A stretch of 64,000 nucleotides of DNA from positions 372,001 through 436,000 of the forward strand of contig NZ_JAMZAW010000002.1 in NCBI RefSeq assembly GCF_024158745.1, read 5' to 3'. Position numbers and translations under genes: made by a program. Shown one piece after another: positions 33,185-41,983 of this stretch (position 1 is the stretch's first letter; every line of letters starts with the position of its first letter). The stretch comes from Paenibacillus tyrphae (GTDB taxonomy: Bacteria; Bacillota; Bacilli; Paenibacillales; NBRC-103111). The notes under the pieces were generated by a model, which ran no database searches, was not told the DNA's origin, and saw nothing but the letters and a program-made list of their open reading frames with translations.

Positions 33185-33748
33185 TTACGGGCGCCCCTCG
33201 ACTTGGAGGCGCCGGACGGCTTCTTTCCGCGCACGATGCAGTCTTGTTTTGATCGTCGTGAGCGGGAGCTTTAAATAGGAGGCGATTTCGCCGGGCTTCA
33301 GTTCGTATTTGGCCTTAAGCAGCAGCACGTCCCGAAACGGCAAAGGCATCTCCAAAATCATCCCGAACATTTCACGGCTGTCCTCGCGCTTCAAATACTC
33401 CTCCTCCGCGGACGTATGGGCCTTCTCCGTCTCGACACTGTCCACAACCGTCACTTTGCGAAAATAGGAGCTTCTCCGATAATCGAACACGGTATTGCGG
33501 GTAATCGTGAGCAGCCACGCCCGGACGGAGCCGTCGCCCCGAAACGAAGCAATTCGGCGGTAAGCCTTCAAAAACACATCCTGGGTAATATCGTCGGCCA
33601 CATCGTGCTTGCGGGTTAATCCATAAGCATAAGCCCATACCTCACGGCGGTGCTGCTCCATCCATGATCTAAAAAGAACCTCATCCTTGGAGGACGGGCG
33701 ATTTTCCAAGTTACGACAATTGTTGGTTTGTTCTAATTTTTGCGGCAT
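33185..33748 (-). CDS. ECF-family RNA polymerase sigma factor
   Basis: A 187-residue sigma factor with region 2 (WAYAYGLTRKHDVADDITQDVFLKAYRRIASFRGDGSVRAWLLTITRNTVFDYRRSS) and region 4 (LPFRDVLLLKAKYELKPGEIASYLKLPLTTIKTRLHRARKE). I chose the ATG at 33748, with GGAGGAGG 11 bases upstream; a TTG at 33772 adds residues within that leader. No anti-sigma gene follows; the next gene is prkA, over 350 bases away. That makes it an orphan whose activity control is unclear. Confidence 0.88.
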   Translation of the reverse strand: MPQKLEQTNNCRNLENRPSSKDEVLFRSWMEQHRREVWAYAYGLTRKHDVADDITQDVFLKAYRRIASFRGDGSVRAWLLTITRNTVFDYRRSSYFRKVTVVDSVETEKAHTSAEEEYLKREDSREMFGMILEMPLPFRDVLLLKAKYELKPGEIASYLKLPLTTIKTRLHRARKEAVRRLQVEGRP

Positions 33749-33819
33749 CTCTATCCAAGCCTCCTCCGACAAACGAGCGCTTCCGGAGCGCTTTTTTTCT
33801 TTATTATGAACTCCATTAC

Positions 33820-33858
33820 TTAACGATGAACTAAGAAAAGTTAACGAATTTCTTAAGA
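33820..33858. promoter_or_regulatory. TTAACGA direct repeats upstream of the ECF gene
   Basis: TTAACGA occurs at 33820-33826 and 33841-33847 (21 bp apart, two helical turns), with related TTAAGA at 33853. Similar TTAACCGA and TTACGA motifs sit upstream of the response-regulator gene at 35942-35980. OmpR-family regulators bind tandem repeats of this type. Confidence 0.4.
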
Positions 33859-33875
33859 TTTTCTATATAAAGACG

Positions 33876-33910
33876 AAAAAAACGCGCCTACCCCTGCAGG
33901 TTCGGCACGT
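33876..33910 (-). terminator. Intrinsic terminator of the two-component operon
   Basis: Minus-strand stem ACGTGCC/GGCGCGT (one G-T pair, 15-base loop) followed by seven Ts, 16 bases past the kinase stop. Confidence 0.75.
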
Positions 33911-33925
33911 TTTATGTGCAGTTTC

Positions 33926-35032
33926 TTAAGAATTAGGCTTCTCTCCCAGAATATTCAGGCGCACCGTAAAGACGGTTCGTTCCTCGTCGCTGGATGCGGA
34001 AATGGTTCCTCCGTGCAGCTCGACGATGCTTTTGGCGATCGCCAAGCCGATGCCGGAACCCCCGGTATGTGTCGCGCGGGATTTCTCCACGCGGTAAAAC
34101 CTATCGAAAATATGAGGCAAATCGGTTTGCGGGATCGTATCGCCGTAATTGATGATCTGGATCACGGCTTCGTCCCCTTCCTTGAAGCCCATCACCTCAA
34201 GATATTTCCCTTCGCTGCCGTACTTGATCGCATTGGAGATCAAATTCTCGAATACCCGCCGGAGCTTGTTGCCGTCGGCCATGACCAACATCTGTGATTC
34301 AAAAAAGGTCATATGCTGCTCGATCCCGGCCTCCTGAAGCTGCAGCCGAAACTGCGCGGAAAGCTGGCGCATCATCTCGACCAGATTGATCGGAGCCTTC
34401 TGGATCGTCGCTCCCGTAATATTGCTTAAGCGGGTATATTCGAACAAATCCTGAATTAATTGAAACAGCCGCTGTGATTCCTCGTACGCCATGTTGACAT
34501 AATAACGCAGCTCCACTTCGTCCCGGTAACGGTCCTGCTCGATCAGACCGAGATATCCGGTAATCGAGGTGAGCGGAGTACGCAGATCGTGAGATACGTT
34601 CGTAATCAGCTCGTTCTTGGTGGATTCGGCCCGCCGTTCCTCGTCAATCGACGTCTTAAGACGCTCGACGACCTGATTGATGTTCCCGGCCAACTGGCCC
34701 AGCTCGCCGATTGATTGCACGGGCACCTTATGATCGAAGTCGCCGTCGGCGATCCGCTGCACGTCCTCGATAATATGGATCAGGTACCTGTGGTAGCGGG
34801 CGTCTTTTTCCCGTTTAAAAAAATATAAGGCCGACAGCATGAACAAAGGCAGCGCCGTAAGATAGTAAATATCGGGATAGCCGATATAATAATTAATCCA
34901 AATGAACAGTGAATTTAAAGACAGCTTGGAAAAATATATCGACTTGGCGATCGTCGAAATGACCGACAGCACGACCGCGGTCGTTAATGCGCTCCAGAAG
35001 AGCGGTACCGCGACTCTCCAGTTAGTTCTCAA
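33926..35032 (-). CDS. VanS-type sensor histidine kinase
   Basis: A 368-residue kinase with two membrane spans (about 8-28 and 56-72), a HAMP-like linker (DVQRIADGDFDHKVPV), the phospho-accepting His148 in SHDLRTPL, then N box NLISNAIKYG, a G1 box around INYGDTI, F-box FDRFYR and G2 GGSGIGLAIAKSIVELHGG. It overlaps the upstream response-regulator gene by 11 bases, so the two are co-made. The sequence is of the VanS/PhoR-type, but no vanHAX ligase or resistance genes are nearby. The signal is unknown; the short extracellular loop suggests membrane or wall stress. Confidence 0.9.
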   Translation of the reverse strand: MRTNWRVAVPLFWSALTTAVVLSVISTIAKSIYFSKLSLNSLFIWINYYIGYPDIYYLTALPLFMLSALYFFKREKDARYHRYLIHIIEDVQRIADGDFDHKVPVQSIGELGQLAGNINQVVERLKTSIDEERRAESTKNELITNVSHDLRTPLTSITGYLGLIEQDRYRDEVELRYYVNMAYEESQRLFQLIQDLFEYTRLSNITGATIQKAPINLVEMMRQLSAQFRLQLQEAGIEQHMTFFESQMLVMADGNKLRRVFENLISNAIKYGSEGKYLEVMGFKEGDEAVIQIINYGDTIPQTDLPHIFDRFYRVEKSRATHTGGSGIGLAIAKSIVELHGGTISASSDEERTVFTVRLNILGEKPNS

Positions 35033-35717
35033 TTTTGTACCCTACCCCCCACACGGTGTGAATCAGCTTTTCTCCCGCCATTTCCTTCTCCAGCTTCTCG
35101 CGCAGCCGGCTGATATGAACCGTGACGGAGTTGTTCGTCTCAAAATATTTTTCCTTCCAGATTAGCTCGAAAATTTCCTCCGAACCAAAGACCCGGCCCG
35201 GATGGCTGGCCAGCAAAAATAAAATGCCAAATTCGATCGGCGTCAGCTTGATCGGGCGTTCGTCGATGGTGACGGCATGATTGCGTTTATCGATTTGCAT
35301 CGATTTGATCTTGATGATCCCTTCCGCATCCGGCTGAGCCGTCTGCGCGCTGAAATACGACCGCCGCAGCAGCGACTTGACCCGCGCCACCAGCTCCAAC
35401 GGATTGAAGGGCTTGCCCATGTAATCGTCGGCTCCCGTCATCAGGCCCAGAATTTTGTCCATATCCTCGTCCTTGGCGCTCAGCATCAGGATCGGCGTCG
35501 TCTTGTCCTCCCGGATTTTGCGGCAAACCTCCATCCCGTCCACTTCGGGCATCATCACGTCCAAAATGACCAGATGGACGGTTTCCTCCTCGATCCGTCT
35601 TATGGCGTCGATTCCGTTATGCTCCTTAAGAACCTCATAGCCTTCGTTTTTCAAGTAAATTTCAAGCAAATTCGCGATTTTATGATCGTCGTCGACGATG
35701 AGGATTCGTTTGTTCAT
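35022..35717 (-). CDS. OmpR-family response regulator
   Basis: A 231-residue regulator with a receiver domain (1-120; acidic pocket DDD at 9-11, phospho-site Asp53 in LDVMMP, Lys in MGKPFNPLEL) and a winged-helix DNA-binding domain (about 130-231; KLTPIEFGILFLLASHPGRVFGSEEIFELIW; NSVTVHISRLREKLE). It is VanR-like and forms an operon with the kinase. Tandem TTACGA-type repeats upstream could be its own sites. Confidence 0.93.
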   Translation of the reverse strand: MNKRILIVDDDHKIANLLEIYLKNEGYEVLKEHNGIDAIRRIEEETVHLVILDVMMPEVDGMEVCRKIREDKTTPILMLSAKDEDMDKILGLMTGADDYMGKPFNPLELVARVKSLLRRSYFSAQTAQPDAEGIIKIKSMQIDKRNHAVTIDERPIKLTPIEFGILFLLASHPGRVFGSEEIFELIWKEKYFETNNSVTVHISRLREKLEKEMAGEKLIHTVWGVGYKIEN

Positions 35718-36066
35718 TCTAGTCTACCTTCCTTAACCGGTTAGTTTAACGGCAGATTACCACGTTCCGGGAAGGAAATCAACGACTTGGCTTTCCTCGG
35801 TGCCGTACGGCCATACGGTGTCTTCCTTTCTCATGCTGCGGACATATCGTTTCTCCTCCTTCTCGGGCGGCAACAAATTGTCCCCGTCATGGCTAACAGA
35901 TTCCATAGCAAAGCGCGCTTCCTTACTTTACCGCCTGTTCGTTAACCGAAAGCTAAGCAAAGCTTACGAAAAGGTTACGCTTCCTTGCTAAAATCTAACA
36001 ATGCCGGACAAGCCTTGATTCCTGAATCGTCCCGTTGTATGTTCATCATAAGAACAAGAAAGCGAT
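35718..36066. other. Divergent control region with TTACG-type repeats
   Basis: This 349-base gap separates the divergent response-regulator and HutD genes and has no credible gene. On the plus strand at 35942-35980 it has TTAACCGA, TTACGAAAA and TTACGC motifs, the last two 11 bp apart, which is the spacing of OmpR-type boxes. Confidence 0.5.
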
Positions 36067-36705
36067 GTGATCGATTCGATGGGTTTTTCCGCCAAAATCA
36101 TTCGGCAAGAGGATCAAAAAACGACGAGCTGGTCGGGAGGAGCCACGACGCAAATGGCGATCTATCCCGAGGGCGCGTCGTATGAGCAGCGGAATTTCGA
36201 CTGGCGAATCAGCAGGGCAGCGATTCATGCGGAGGAGTCCGTCTTCACGAGCCTGCCTGGCTACCGAAGATTGCTGATGGCAACGCAAGGCCAATTTGTG
36301 CTGGAGCACGAACAGCAGCATACGGCCGTTCTGAAGCCTTTTGATCAAGACCGCTTTGACGGGTCTTGGACGACCCAGTGCCAGGGAAAGGGGAACGACC
36401 TCAACGTGATGCTGGGGCCTGGCTGCTCGGCCGAAATGCTGCCTGTCCTGATCCGCGATACTTACAGAGAGGATGTGCAGCAGCGTCTGGGTTCGGCCGC
36501 GGATACGGTGAGCTACGAATGCGTTCATCCGGTTGACGGGGATGTGGAGTTTTCAGCGGGCGACGATTTGTCGGTTGTGCTGCGCCAAGGGGACTTGCTC
36601 ATTTATAAAATTAACGGAAGGCCGGAGAAGCCGCTTGCGTTCCGCTATGCGAAGGTTGGGGCTCCGGTTCATGTGGTGCGCATCACCATCCGCGGGTCAA
36701 GATAA
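36067..36705 (+). CDS. HutD/Ves-family cupin protein
   Basis: A 212-residue protein with the HutD hallmark WSGGATTQMAIYP (about 22-34), NFDWRISRAAI, and a GYRRLLMATQGQ segment, all typical of the bicupin HutD family linked with histidine use. It is encoded alone: no hut genes are in the window. The start may be GTG at 36067 or ATG at 36079; neither has a strong ribosome binding site. The role outside a hut operon is unclear. Confidence 0.82.
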   Translation: MIDSMGFSAKIIRQEDQKTTSWSGGATTQMAIYPEGASYEQRNFDWRISRAAIHAEESVFTSLPGYRRLLMATQGQFVLEHEQQHTAVLKPFDQDRFDGSWTTQCQGKGNDLNVMLGPGCSAEMLPVLIRDTYREDVQQRLGSAADTVSYECVHPVDGDVEFSAGDDLSVVLRQGDLLIYKINGRPEKPLAFRYAKVGAPVHVVRITIRGSR

Positions 36706-36744
36706 AAAACGACGGGGTCCCTGGTAAACAGGGACCTCCGCCGT
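36704..36744 (-). terminator. Intrinsic terminator between HutD and lactonase genes
   Basis: A long stem (ACGACGGGGTCCCTG with CAGGGACCTCCGCCGT, one or two bulges; loop GTAAA). The T-run is on the minus strand, so it terminates the lactonase gene; the plus strand has the stem but no T-run. Confidence 0.85.
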
Positions 36745-36747
36745 GAA

Positions 36748-37827
36748 CTAACCGATTGCCACAAATTTGATGCATACGGGCTTGGACACATCGAGTCTAT
36801 TCCCTGTAGGCGATAGCTTTCCGGTAGCCTCGTCCCGCGAGAACGTCACGATTTGATTCGAATCCCGGTTGGCTACGAGCAGGAAGCGTCCGTCCGGCGA
36901 GAGCGCGAAGTTCCGCGGATGCCCTCCAAGCGTCGAGGCATGCTCGACGAGCGTTAGTTTGCCGGTCGAGGAATCGATGGCGTACACCACGATGCTGTCG
37001 TGTCCGCGATTGGAGCCGTACAGAAATTTGCCGTCCGGCGAGATGTGAATATCGGCGCACGCATTATCCCCTTCATAAGAAGCGGGCAGCGTCGAGACGG
37101 TCTGGATTTCGCCGAGCTTACCGTTCTCCTGATCGTAGGTGAATGCCGTGATCGTTGAACCCAGCTCGTTGATAACGTAGCCGTAAGGCAGCGACGGATG
37201 AAAAACAAAGTGCCGCGGTCCCGATCCGGGCGCTACCCGAACTTCGTCATGAGGAAGCAGTTGCCCGGCGGCGAGGTCGAGTTTGTAAGTAAAAACGCGA
37301 TCCAGCCCCAGATCGCAGACGACGGCGTAGCGGTTGGAACGGTCGACGAATACGGAGTGCGCGCGAGCCTGATTTTGCACGGGCAGGACGCTGGAGCCTT
37401 CGTGCCGGCGGATGTCCGCGGTCTTGCCGATGCGTCCGTCCTCCAGCAGCGGAGACAGACCGATTAGGCCGCCGTGGTAGCTTGCGACCATGATGTATGT
37501 ATGGGTACGGTCCAAAGTAATGTGACACGTGGTCGCCGGCACCGTCAGTTCCTTGCCGAGCAGCGAGAGCTTGCCGGTACCGGGATCGAACCCGTATGCC
37601 GCGGCAGCCCCGCAGCGCTTGCCTTCGGCATCGGTTCCCTCCGTGATCGCATATAGCTTCAAGCCCTCAGCATTCACATCCAGAAACGTCGGATTTTGCA
37701 GCCCGGCCGTTTGATCGGTCAGCTCGAGACTTCCGGTATCGGGATCGAACCTGCAGGCGTACAAGCCCGGATCGGCCGCATCCGCATACGATCCCAAAAA
37801 AGCGAAGATCTTCTTCTTGCTCTCCAT
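36748..37827 (-). CDS. Lactonase-family beta-propeller protein
   Basis: A 359-residue protein of the 6-phosphogluconolactonase (Pgl/YkgB) beta-propeller family, with repeated blades such as CHITLDRTHTYIMVASYHGGLIG, GPRHFVFHPSLPYGYVINELGSTITAFTY and HPRNFALSPDGRFLLVANRDSNQIVTF. I chose the ATG at 37827 (GAGAGGTG five bases upstream); the in-frame start at 37848 is a short extension with no such site. The substrate is uncertain, since the family also includes muconate-cycloisomerase-like members. Confidence 0.85.
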   Translation of the reverse strand: MESKKKIFAFLGSYADAADPGLYACRFDPDTGSLELTDQTAGLQNPTFLDVNAEGLKLYAITEGTDAEGKRCGAAAAYGFDPGTGKLSLLGKELTVPATTCHITLDRTHTYIMVASYHGGLIGLSPLLEDGRIGKTADIRRHEGSSVLPVQNQARAHSVFVDRSNRYAVVCDLGLDRVFTYKLDLAAGQLLPHDEVRVAPGSGPRHFVFHPSLPYGYVINELGSTITAFTYDQENGKLGEIQTVSTLPASYEGDNACADIHISPDGKFLYGSNRGHDSIVVYAIDSSTGKLTLVEHASTLGGHPRNFALSPDGRFLLVANRDSNQIVTFSRDEATGKLSPTGNRLDVSKPVCIKFVAIG

Positions 37828-37932
37828 CCAAACACCTCTCAATCTCATTCATGTCCTATAGGCATTATCGCAAATCTGCTGTCCTCAGGCAACCGGGCCG
37901 CTTCTCGCGTATTCGCTGGCCGCATGGTAAAG

Positions 37933-38194
37933 AGGACCTCCCGTGAGGAAGGTCCTGAGTTGAGAAAGTGGTCAATTGAGATAATAGAGGTTACGAGGGT
38001 TGGGGTATCTACTTCCGGACGCTGTTGTCAGCGGGAAATTTTGATTGAAGCCGCTTAGTAGCGGATATTTCCCGCAGACAAAGGCGAACGCTATCGCTCC
38101 TCCACTAGATACCCCACCTCCGTTTGCATCTCTATTTTTTTGTAAAAATCCACTTTTTCAACAGCCTAAGGACCTTCCATTACGGGAGGTCCTT
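37933..38194. repeat. Structured intergenic repeat, copy A
   Basis: A 204-bp core (37960-38163) with imperfect ends TTGAGAAAG/CTTTTTCAACA, nearly colinear with copy B at 54286-54489. Nested stems: GGGGTATCTA/TAGATACCCC (38002-38011 with 38106-38115), GCGGGAAAT/ATTTCCCGC (38031-38039 with 38067-38075), CCGCT/AGCGG. Hairpin sequences AGGACCT...AGGTCCT flank the core on both sides, in inverted orientation to each other. It lies between deoC and the lactonase gene, both on the minus strand. There is no ORF inside, so it is non-autonomous. Confidence 0.85.
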
Positions 38195-38251
38195 GAAGTC
38201 TAAGTAATATCGCATCGCGGGCGCTTTGAGGCGCGCTTCGTTCATTTTCGA

Positions 38252-38929
38252 TTAGTACGCGCTGTTGGACTGCTCGCCTTTGACGATCGATACGCCGGAG
38301 CTGGAGCCGATCCGGGTAGCCCCCGCTTCGATCATTGCTTTAACATCCTCCAGGCTGCGCACGCCGCCGGACGCCTTGACTCCGATGTCCGGGCCTACCG
38401 TTTTGCGCATCAGCGCGATATCCGCTGCCGTCGCTCCACCGGTCGAAAAGCCCGTCGACGTCTTTACGAAATCCGCGCCGGCCTTCACCGCCAAACGGCA
38501 TGCCCGCTCCTTCTCTTCGTCGGTCAAGAGGCAGGTTTCGATGATGACCTTCGTCAGCGCCTTACCTTTGGCTGCTTCGACGACGGCTCGGATATCCTGT
38601 TCCACCAGATCGTCCTGCTTATCCTTGAGCGCTCCGATATTGATCACCATATCGACTTCCGTCGCTCCGGCAGCGATAGCTTCCCGGACTTCGAATGCCT
38701 TCACTTCCGGCATCGTCGCTCCCAATGGGAAACCGATGACCGTGCATACTTTCACGTCCGGCGTGTCCTTCAGCACTTCAAAAGCTGTCTTCACTTGTAC
38801 CGGATTGACGCACACCGAGGCGAAACGGTATTGCTTCGCTTCCTCCGCCAACCGGATCACCGCCTCACGGCTGGCATCGGCTTTTAATAAGGTATGGTCG
38901 ATTAATCGGGCGATTTCGTTCATTGTCAT
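38252..38929 (-). CDS. deoC: Deoxyribose-phosphate aldolase
   Basis: A 225-residue class I aldolase that splits 2-deoxyribose 5-phosphate into glyceraldehyde 3-phosphate and acetaldehyde. Recognised by [15 protein letters not shown] at the start, [29 protein letters not shown] and the Schiff-base Lys in [15 protein letters not shown], with [25 protein letters not shown] as phosphate loop. I chose the ATG at 38929, where GGAGG lies nine bases upstream. It closes the nupC-pdp-deoC operon. Confidence 0.95.
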   Translation of the reverse strand: MTMNEIARLIDHTLLKADASREAVIRLAEEAKQYRFASVCVNPVQVKTAFEVLKDTPDVKVCTVIGFPLGATMPEVKAFEVREAIAAGATEVDMVINIGALKDKQDDLVEQDIRAVVEAAKGKALTKVIIETCLLTDEEKERACRLAVKAGADFVKTSTGFSTGGATAADIALMRKTVGPDIGVKASGGVRSLEDVKAMIEAGATRIGSSSGVSIVKGEQSNSAY

Positions 38930-38971
38930 CTGCTTATTCCTCCGTTCGTTTTTCAACCCTCGAAACTAAGA

Positions 38972-40273
38972 TTAATGAATTTCTGCGTGCACCAGAACCG
39001 GACGTTCCACTTTGCCGGAGGCGATGGTGTACGATTCGTAGATGCTTTCAATCACGTCATCCACCGTTTCGCGATTGCTGTGAATGGTAACAAGCGTATC
39101 CCCGGGCTTCACTTCGTCGCCGATTTTTTTGTGCAGCATCAGGCCGACACTCAGATCGATCTCGGATTCCTTCGTTGCGCGTCCCGCGCCCAAGATCATC
39201 GCCGCGGTGCCGATGCTGTCGGCGACGATCTCCGAGACATAACCCGCTTCCTTCGCCTTCACCTCGATACGGTATGCGGCAGCCGGCAGCTTAGACGGGT
39301 CGTCTACGATCGACGCGTCTCCGCCCTGCGCGGCAATGAACGCTTTAAACGTCTCCAAGGCCCGCCCGCTGGAAATCGCTTCCTCCAGCTTGCTCCGCGC
39401 TTCGCTCACGCTAGCAGCCTGCTTTGCCAAATATACCATATGACTGCCAAGCGTCAAGCACAGTTCGTGCAAATCTTCAGGACCTTCCCCGCGCAGCGTA
39501 TCGATCGCTTCCTTCACTTCGAGCGCATTGCCGATCGCAAAGCCGAGCGGCTGATTCATATCGGAAATGACCGCCATCGTATTGCGTCCCACGTTGTTGC
39601 CGATGTCCACCATCGCCTTCGCCAGCTCCTTGGCGCTGTCCAGGTCTTTCATGAACGCGCCGGCGCCCACTTTGACATCAAGTACGATAGCATCGGAACC
39701 GGAGGCGATCTTTTTACTCATGATCGAGCTGGCCATCAGCGGGATCGAATTGACCGTCCCGGTCACATCGCGAAGCGCATAAATCTTTTTGTCCGCCGGG
39801 GTCAGGTTTCCGGTCGGTCCGGTCACCGCAACTTTCACTTCGTTCACTTGCTTGATAAACTGTTCGCTGCTGATTTCAGCCTGGAATCCCGGAATCGCTT
39901 CGAACTTGTCCACTGTGCCGCCAGTATGGCCGAGTCCGCGCCCGGACAGCTTCGCTACGGGAACGCCGACCGCGGCGACGAGCGGCGCAAGAACGATCGT
40001 CGTCGTATCGCCGACGCCTCCGGTGCTGTGCTTGTCCACTTTGACGCCTTCGATAGCGGACAGATCGATCGTATCTCCCGACGCCACCATAGCCATCGTC
40101 ATATTCGCCGTCTCCATCGGAGTCATGCCGCAGAAGAAGGCCGCCATCAGAAACGAGGACATCTGGTAATCCGGGATCGTCCCGTTCGTATAGCCTTGCA
40201 CGATGAAATCAATTTCCGTCTTGCTAAGCTCGTGACCGTCACGCTTGCGGGCAATCAAATCAACCATTCTCAT
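38972..40273 (-). CDS. pdp: Pyrimidine-nucleoside phosphorylase
   Basis: A 433-residue enzyme that converts pyrimidine (deoxy)nucleosides and phosphate to base and (deoxy)ribose 1-phosphate. It has the family signature [12 protein letters not shown]-type (here [17 protein letters not shown], about 79-94), the phosphate loop [16 protein letters not shown] and the C-terminal cradle-loop domain. The gene is preceded by nupC and followed by deoC, matching the Bacillus dra-nupC-pdp locus in content, though deoC is last here. Confidence 0.95.
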   Translation of the reverse strand: MRMVDLIARKRDGHELSKTEIDFIVQGYTNGTIPDYQMSSFLMAAFFCGMTPMETANMTMAMVASGDTIDLSAIEGVKVDKHSTGGVGDTTTIVLAPLVAAVGVPVAKLSGRGLGHTGGTVDKFEAIPGFQAEISSEQFIKQVNEVKVAVTGPTGNLTPADKKIYALRDVTGTVNSIPLMASSIMSKKIASGSDAIVLDVKVGAGAFMKDLDSAKELAKAMVDIGNNVGRNTMAVISDMNQPLGFAIGNALEVKEAIDTLRGEGPEDLHELCLTLGSHMVYLAKQAASVSEARSKLEEAISSGRALETFKAFIAAQGGDASIVDDPSKLPAAAYRIEVKAKEAGYVSEIVADSIGTAAMILGAGRATKESEIDLSVGLMLHKKIGDEVKPGDTLVTIHSNRETVDDVIESIYESYTIASGKVERPVLVHAEIH

Positions 40274-40312
40274 GTTTCTCGTCTCCCCGTGTTTAGTATA
40301 GTATCGAATATT

Positions 40313-41506
40313 TTATAGGAACAGCCCGATGAGCGTGGCCGACAAAATCGAGGCCAGCGTCGAGCCAAGCAGCAACTTCAAACCGAACTGCGCGGCCTCG
40401 TCTCCCCGTTTGTCGTTCAGCGCTTTCACCGCGCCGGTGATAATGCCGATGGAGCTGAAGTTCGCAAAGCTGACCAGGAATACCGAGACGATCCCGACCG
40501 TACGGGCTGACAAGCCGGAAGCAATGTCTTTGAAGCTGAGCATCGCAACGAATTCGTTGGTCACAAGCTTCGTCGCCATGATGCCTCCCGCCTGCACGGC
40601 TTCGCTCCATGGAATGCCCATCAGGAACGCGATCGGTGCGAAAATATACCCCAGCACGGATTGGAACGAAATGTGGAATATCAGCTCGAAAACGTAGTTG
40701 ATCATATTCATCAAAGCGATAAAGCCGATGAGCATCGCGCCCACGATAATCGCCACTTTGAATCCGTCCATAATGCTTTCGCTGATCATCTGGAAGAACG
40801 ATTCCTTCGGATGATGCTCCTCGTCAGCCACAATCGTCGCCTGTTCTTCCTCCGGATCGAGCTTGTACGGGTTAATAATGTTGGCGACAATCAGCGCCGA
40901 GAAAATGTTCAGCACGATGGCGACCACGACGTACTTCGGTTCAAGCATCGTCATGTATGCTCCCACGATCGAGATGCTGACCGCGCTCATCGCCGATGTG
41001 CAAAGCGTGTACAGCCGCTGCTTCGTGACCTGGCTGAGCTGCTTCTTCGTCGTCAGGAACACTTCCGATTGACCGAGCAGCGCGGCGGAAACCGCCACAT
41101 AGTTTTCCAGTCGGCCCATGCCGTTCAATTTGCTGAGCGCCAGCCCTACATATTTGATGACGAACGGCAGCACCTTCACATAGTTCAGGATGCCGATCAG
41201 AATCGAGATAAAGATGATCGGCAGCAGCACGTTGATAAAAAAGGTCGAAGCACCCTGATTTTCCAAGCCGCCGAAGACGAAGTTGACGCCGCCTACCCCG
41301 AATTCCATCAGCTTATTGAACAATCGGGAGACGAACGTAATCAACTCCAGACCGATCTTCGTATTCAGTATGATAAAGCTCAGCACAATTTGCGTAACGA
41401 GCATAGCCAGAATCGGTCTGCTGCGAATTCCTTTCCGGTTGTTGCTGAACAAATATCCCACCGCAAACACCAGCAGCAATCCGGCCGCTACAAATAAAAA
41501 TTTCAT
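40313..41506 (-). CDS. nupC: NupC-family nucleoside transporter
   Basis: A 397-residue CNT-family membrane protein with an N-terminal span, several further hydrophobic helices and the signature segments GLENQGASTFFINVLLPIIFIS and NGMGRLENYVAVSAALLGQSEVFLTTKKQL, plus AKLVTNEFVAM and SFANFSSIG. It imports nucleosides by cation symport, feeding Pdp and DeoC. GGGGG lies just upstream of the ATG, and the DeoR-controlled promoter precedes it. Confidence 0.93.
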   Translation of the reverse strand: MKFLFVAAGLLLVFAVGYLFSNNRKGIRSRPILAMLVTQIVLSFIILNTKIGLELITFVSRLFNKLMEFGVGGVNFVFGGLENQGASTFFINVLLPIIFISILIGILNYVKVLPFVIKYVGLALSKLNGMGRLENYVAVSAALLGQSEVFLTTKKQLSQVTKQRLYTLCTSAMSAVSISIVGAYMTMLEPKYVVVAIVLNIFSALIVANIINPYKLDPEEEQATIVADEEHHPKESFFQMISESIMDGFKVAIIVGAMLIGFIALMNMINYVFELIFHISFQSVLGYIFAPIAFLMGIPWSEAVQAGGIMATKLVTNEFVAMLSFKDIASGLSARTVGIVSVFLVSFANFSSIGIITGAVKALNDKRGDEAAQFGLKLLLGSTLASILSATLIGLFL

Positions 41507-41719
41507 CGGAATTCCCCCAGCCTCGTCTAATTTGGCACGTAAAGAGAAGCGAACTGTTGATTGAAAGCGTTAGCAACGAATGCAAAAAAGCTTCAACACC
41601 GAACACGAAGATAGAACAATGGGTCTGTACGATGCTGTCATTTTAGCATTTCCTTGGCCATAATGTTTTTATGTGCTTTAAACATGATGTTGTTTCGAAG
41701 CGGCTTCGATTACAATTTA

Positions 41720-41748
41720 ACTATAACAAGCGTTTGAACAAATGTAAA
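41720..41748 (-). promoter_or_regulatory. Sigma-A-type promoter of the nupC-pdp-deoC operon
   Basis: Minus strand: -35 TTTACA (41743-41748), 17-base spacer, -10 TATAGT (41720-41725). A TTTGTTCAAA-type half-site lies inside the spacer, so a bound repressor would block polymerase directly. Confidence 0.75.
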
Positions 41749-41799
41749 TATATTATTGAACTTTTGTTCTTACCAATAAAACAATTTTGAACAAATTGT
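41733..41799. promoter_or_regulatory. DeoR-type operator cluster
   Basis: TTTGAACAAATG (41733-41744) overlaps the promoter spacer. Upstream are ATTGAAC followed by GTTCTT (41755-41771) and the dyad ACAATTT-TGAAC-AAATTGT (41781-41799). These resemble the ATTGAACAAAATTTCAAT operator known for Bacillus subtilis DeoR, whose gene lies next door. Several half-sites suggest cooperative binding. Confidence 0.75.
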
Positions 41800-41906
41800 G
41801 GAATAACTTGCGTCTCCTATGGTTGACCCTATGATTTCGCTTCCAAAATTGCGTTTTTCTCGATCATTTGTATGGTTTATTATTCACATTCGTTCTTGGA
41901 TAGGGC

Positions 41907-41945
41907 AAAAAAAGAAACCATCCTAGCTTGCGCCCGGATGGTTCC
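41907..41945 (-). terminator. Intrinsic terminator of deoR
   Basis: Minus-strand stem GGAACCATCC/GGATGGTTTC followed by seven Ts, about 40 bases past the deoR stop. It separates deoR from the nupC promoter. Confidence 0.88.
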
Positions 41946-41983
41946 TTACCCCTTTAGCGGGATGCCGAATCTGATAGATTGCG

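Noticed and set aside
33777-33803. Plus-strand hairpin AGCGCT...AGCGCT with T-run upstream of the ECF gene
   Set aside because: It looks like a terminator, but no plus-strand gene lies upstream; it may be a leader structure of the ECF transcript. Not listed as a feature because its direction is unclear.
33926-35717. Vancomycin-resistance locus suggested by VanR/VanS-like genes
   Set aside because: No vanH, vanA/B ligase, vanX or vanY gene is present; this VanRS-like pair is of the general wall-stress type.
38975-40318. 447-codon plus-strand ORF opposite pdp
   Set aside because: The minus-strand gene has the full pyrimidine-nucleoside phosphorylase signature; the opposite frame is His/Arg-rich with no recognisable domain, typical of antisense reading of GC-rich coding DNA.
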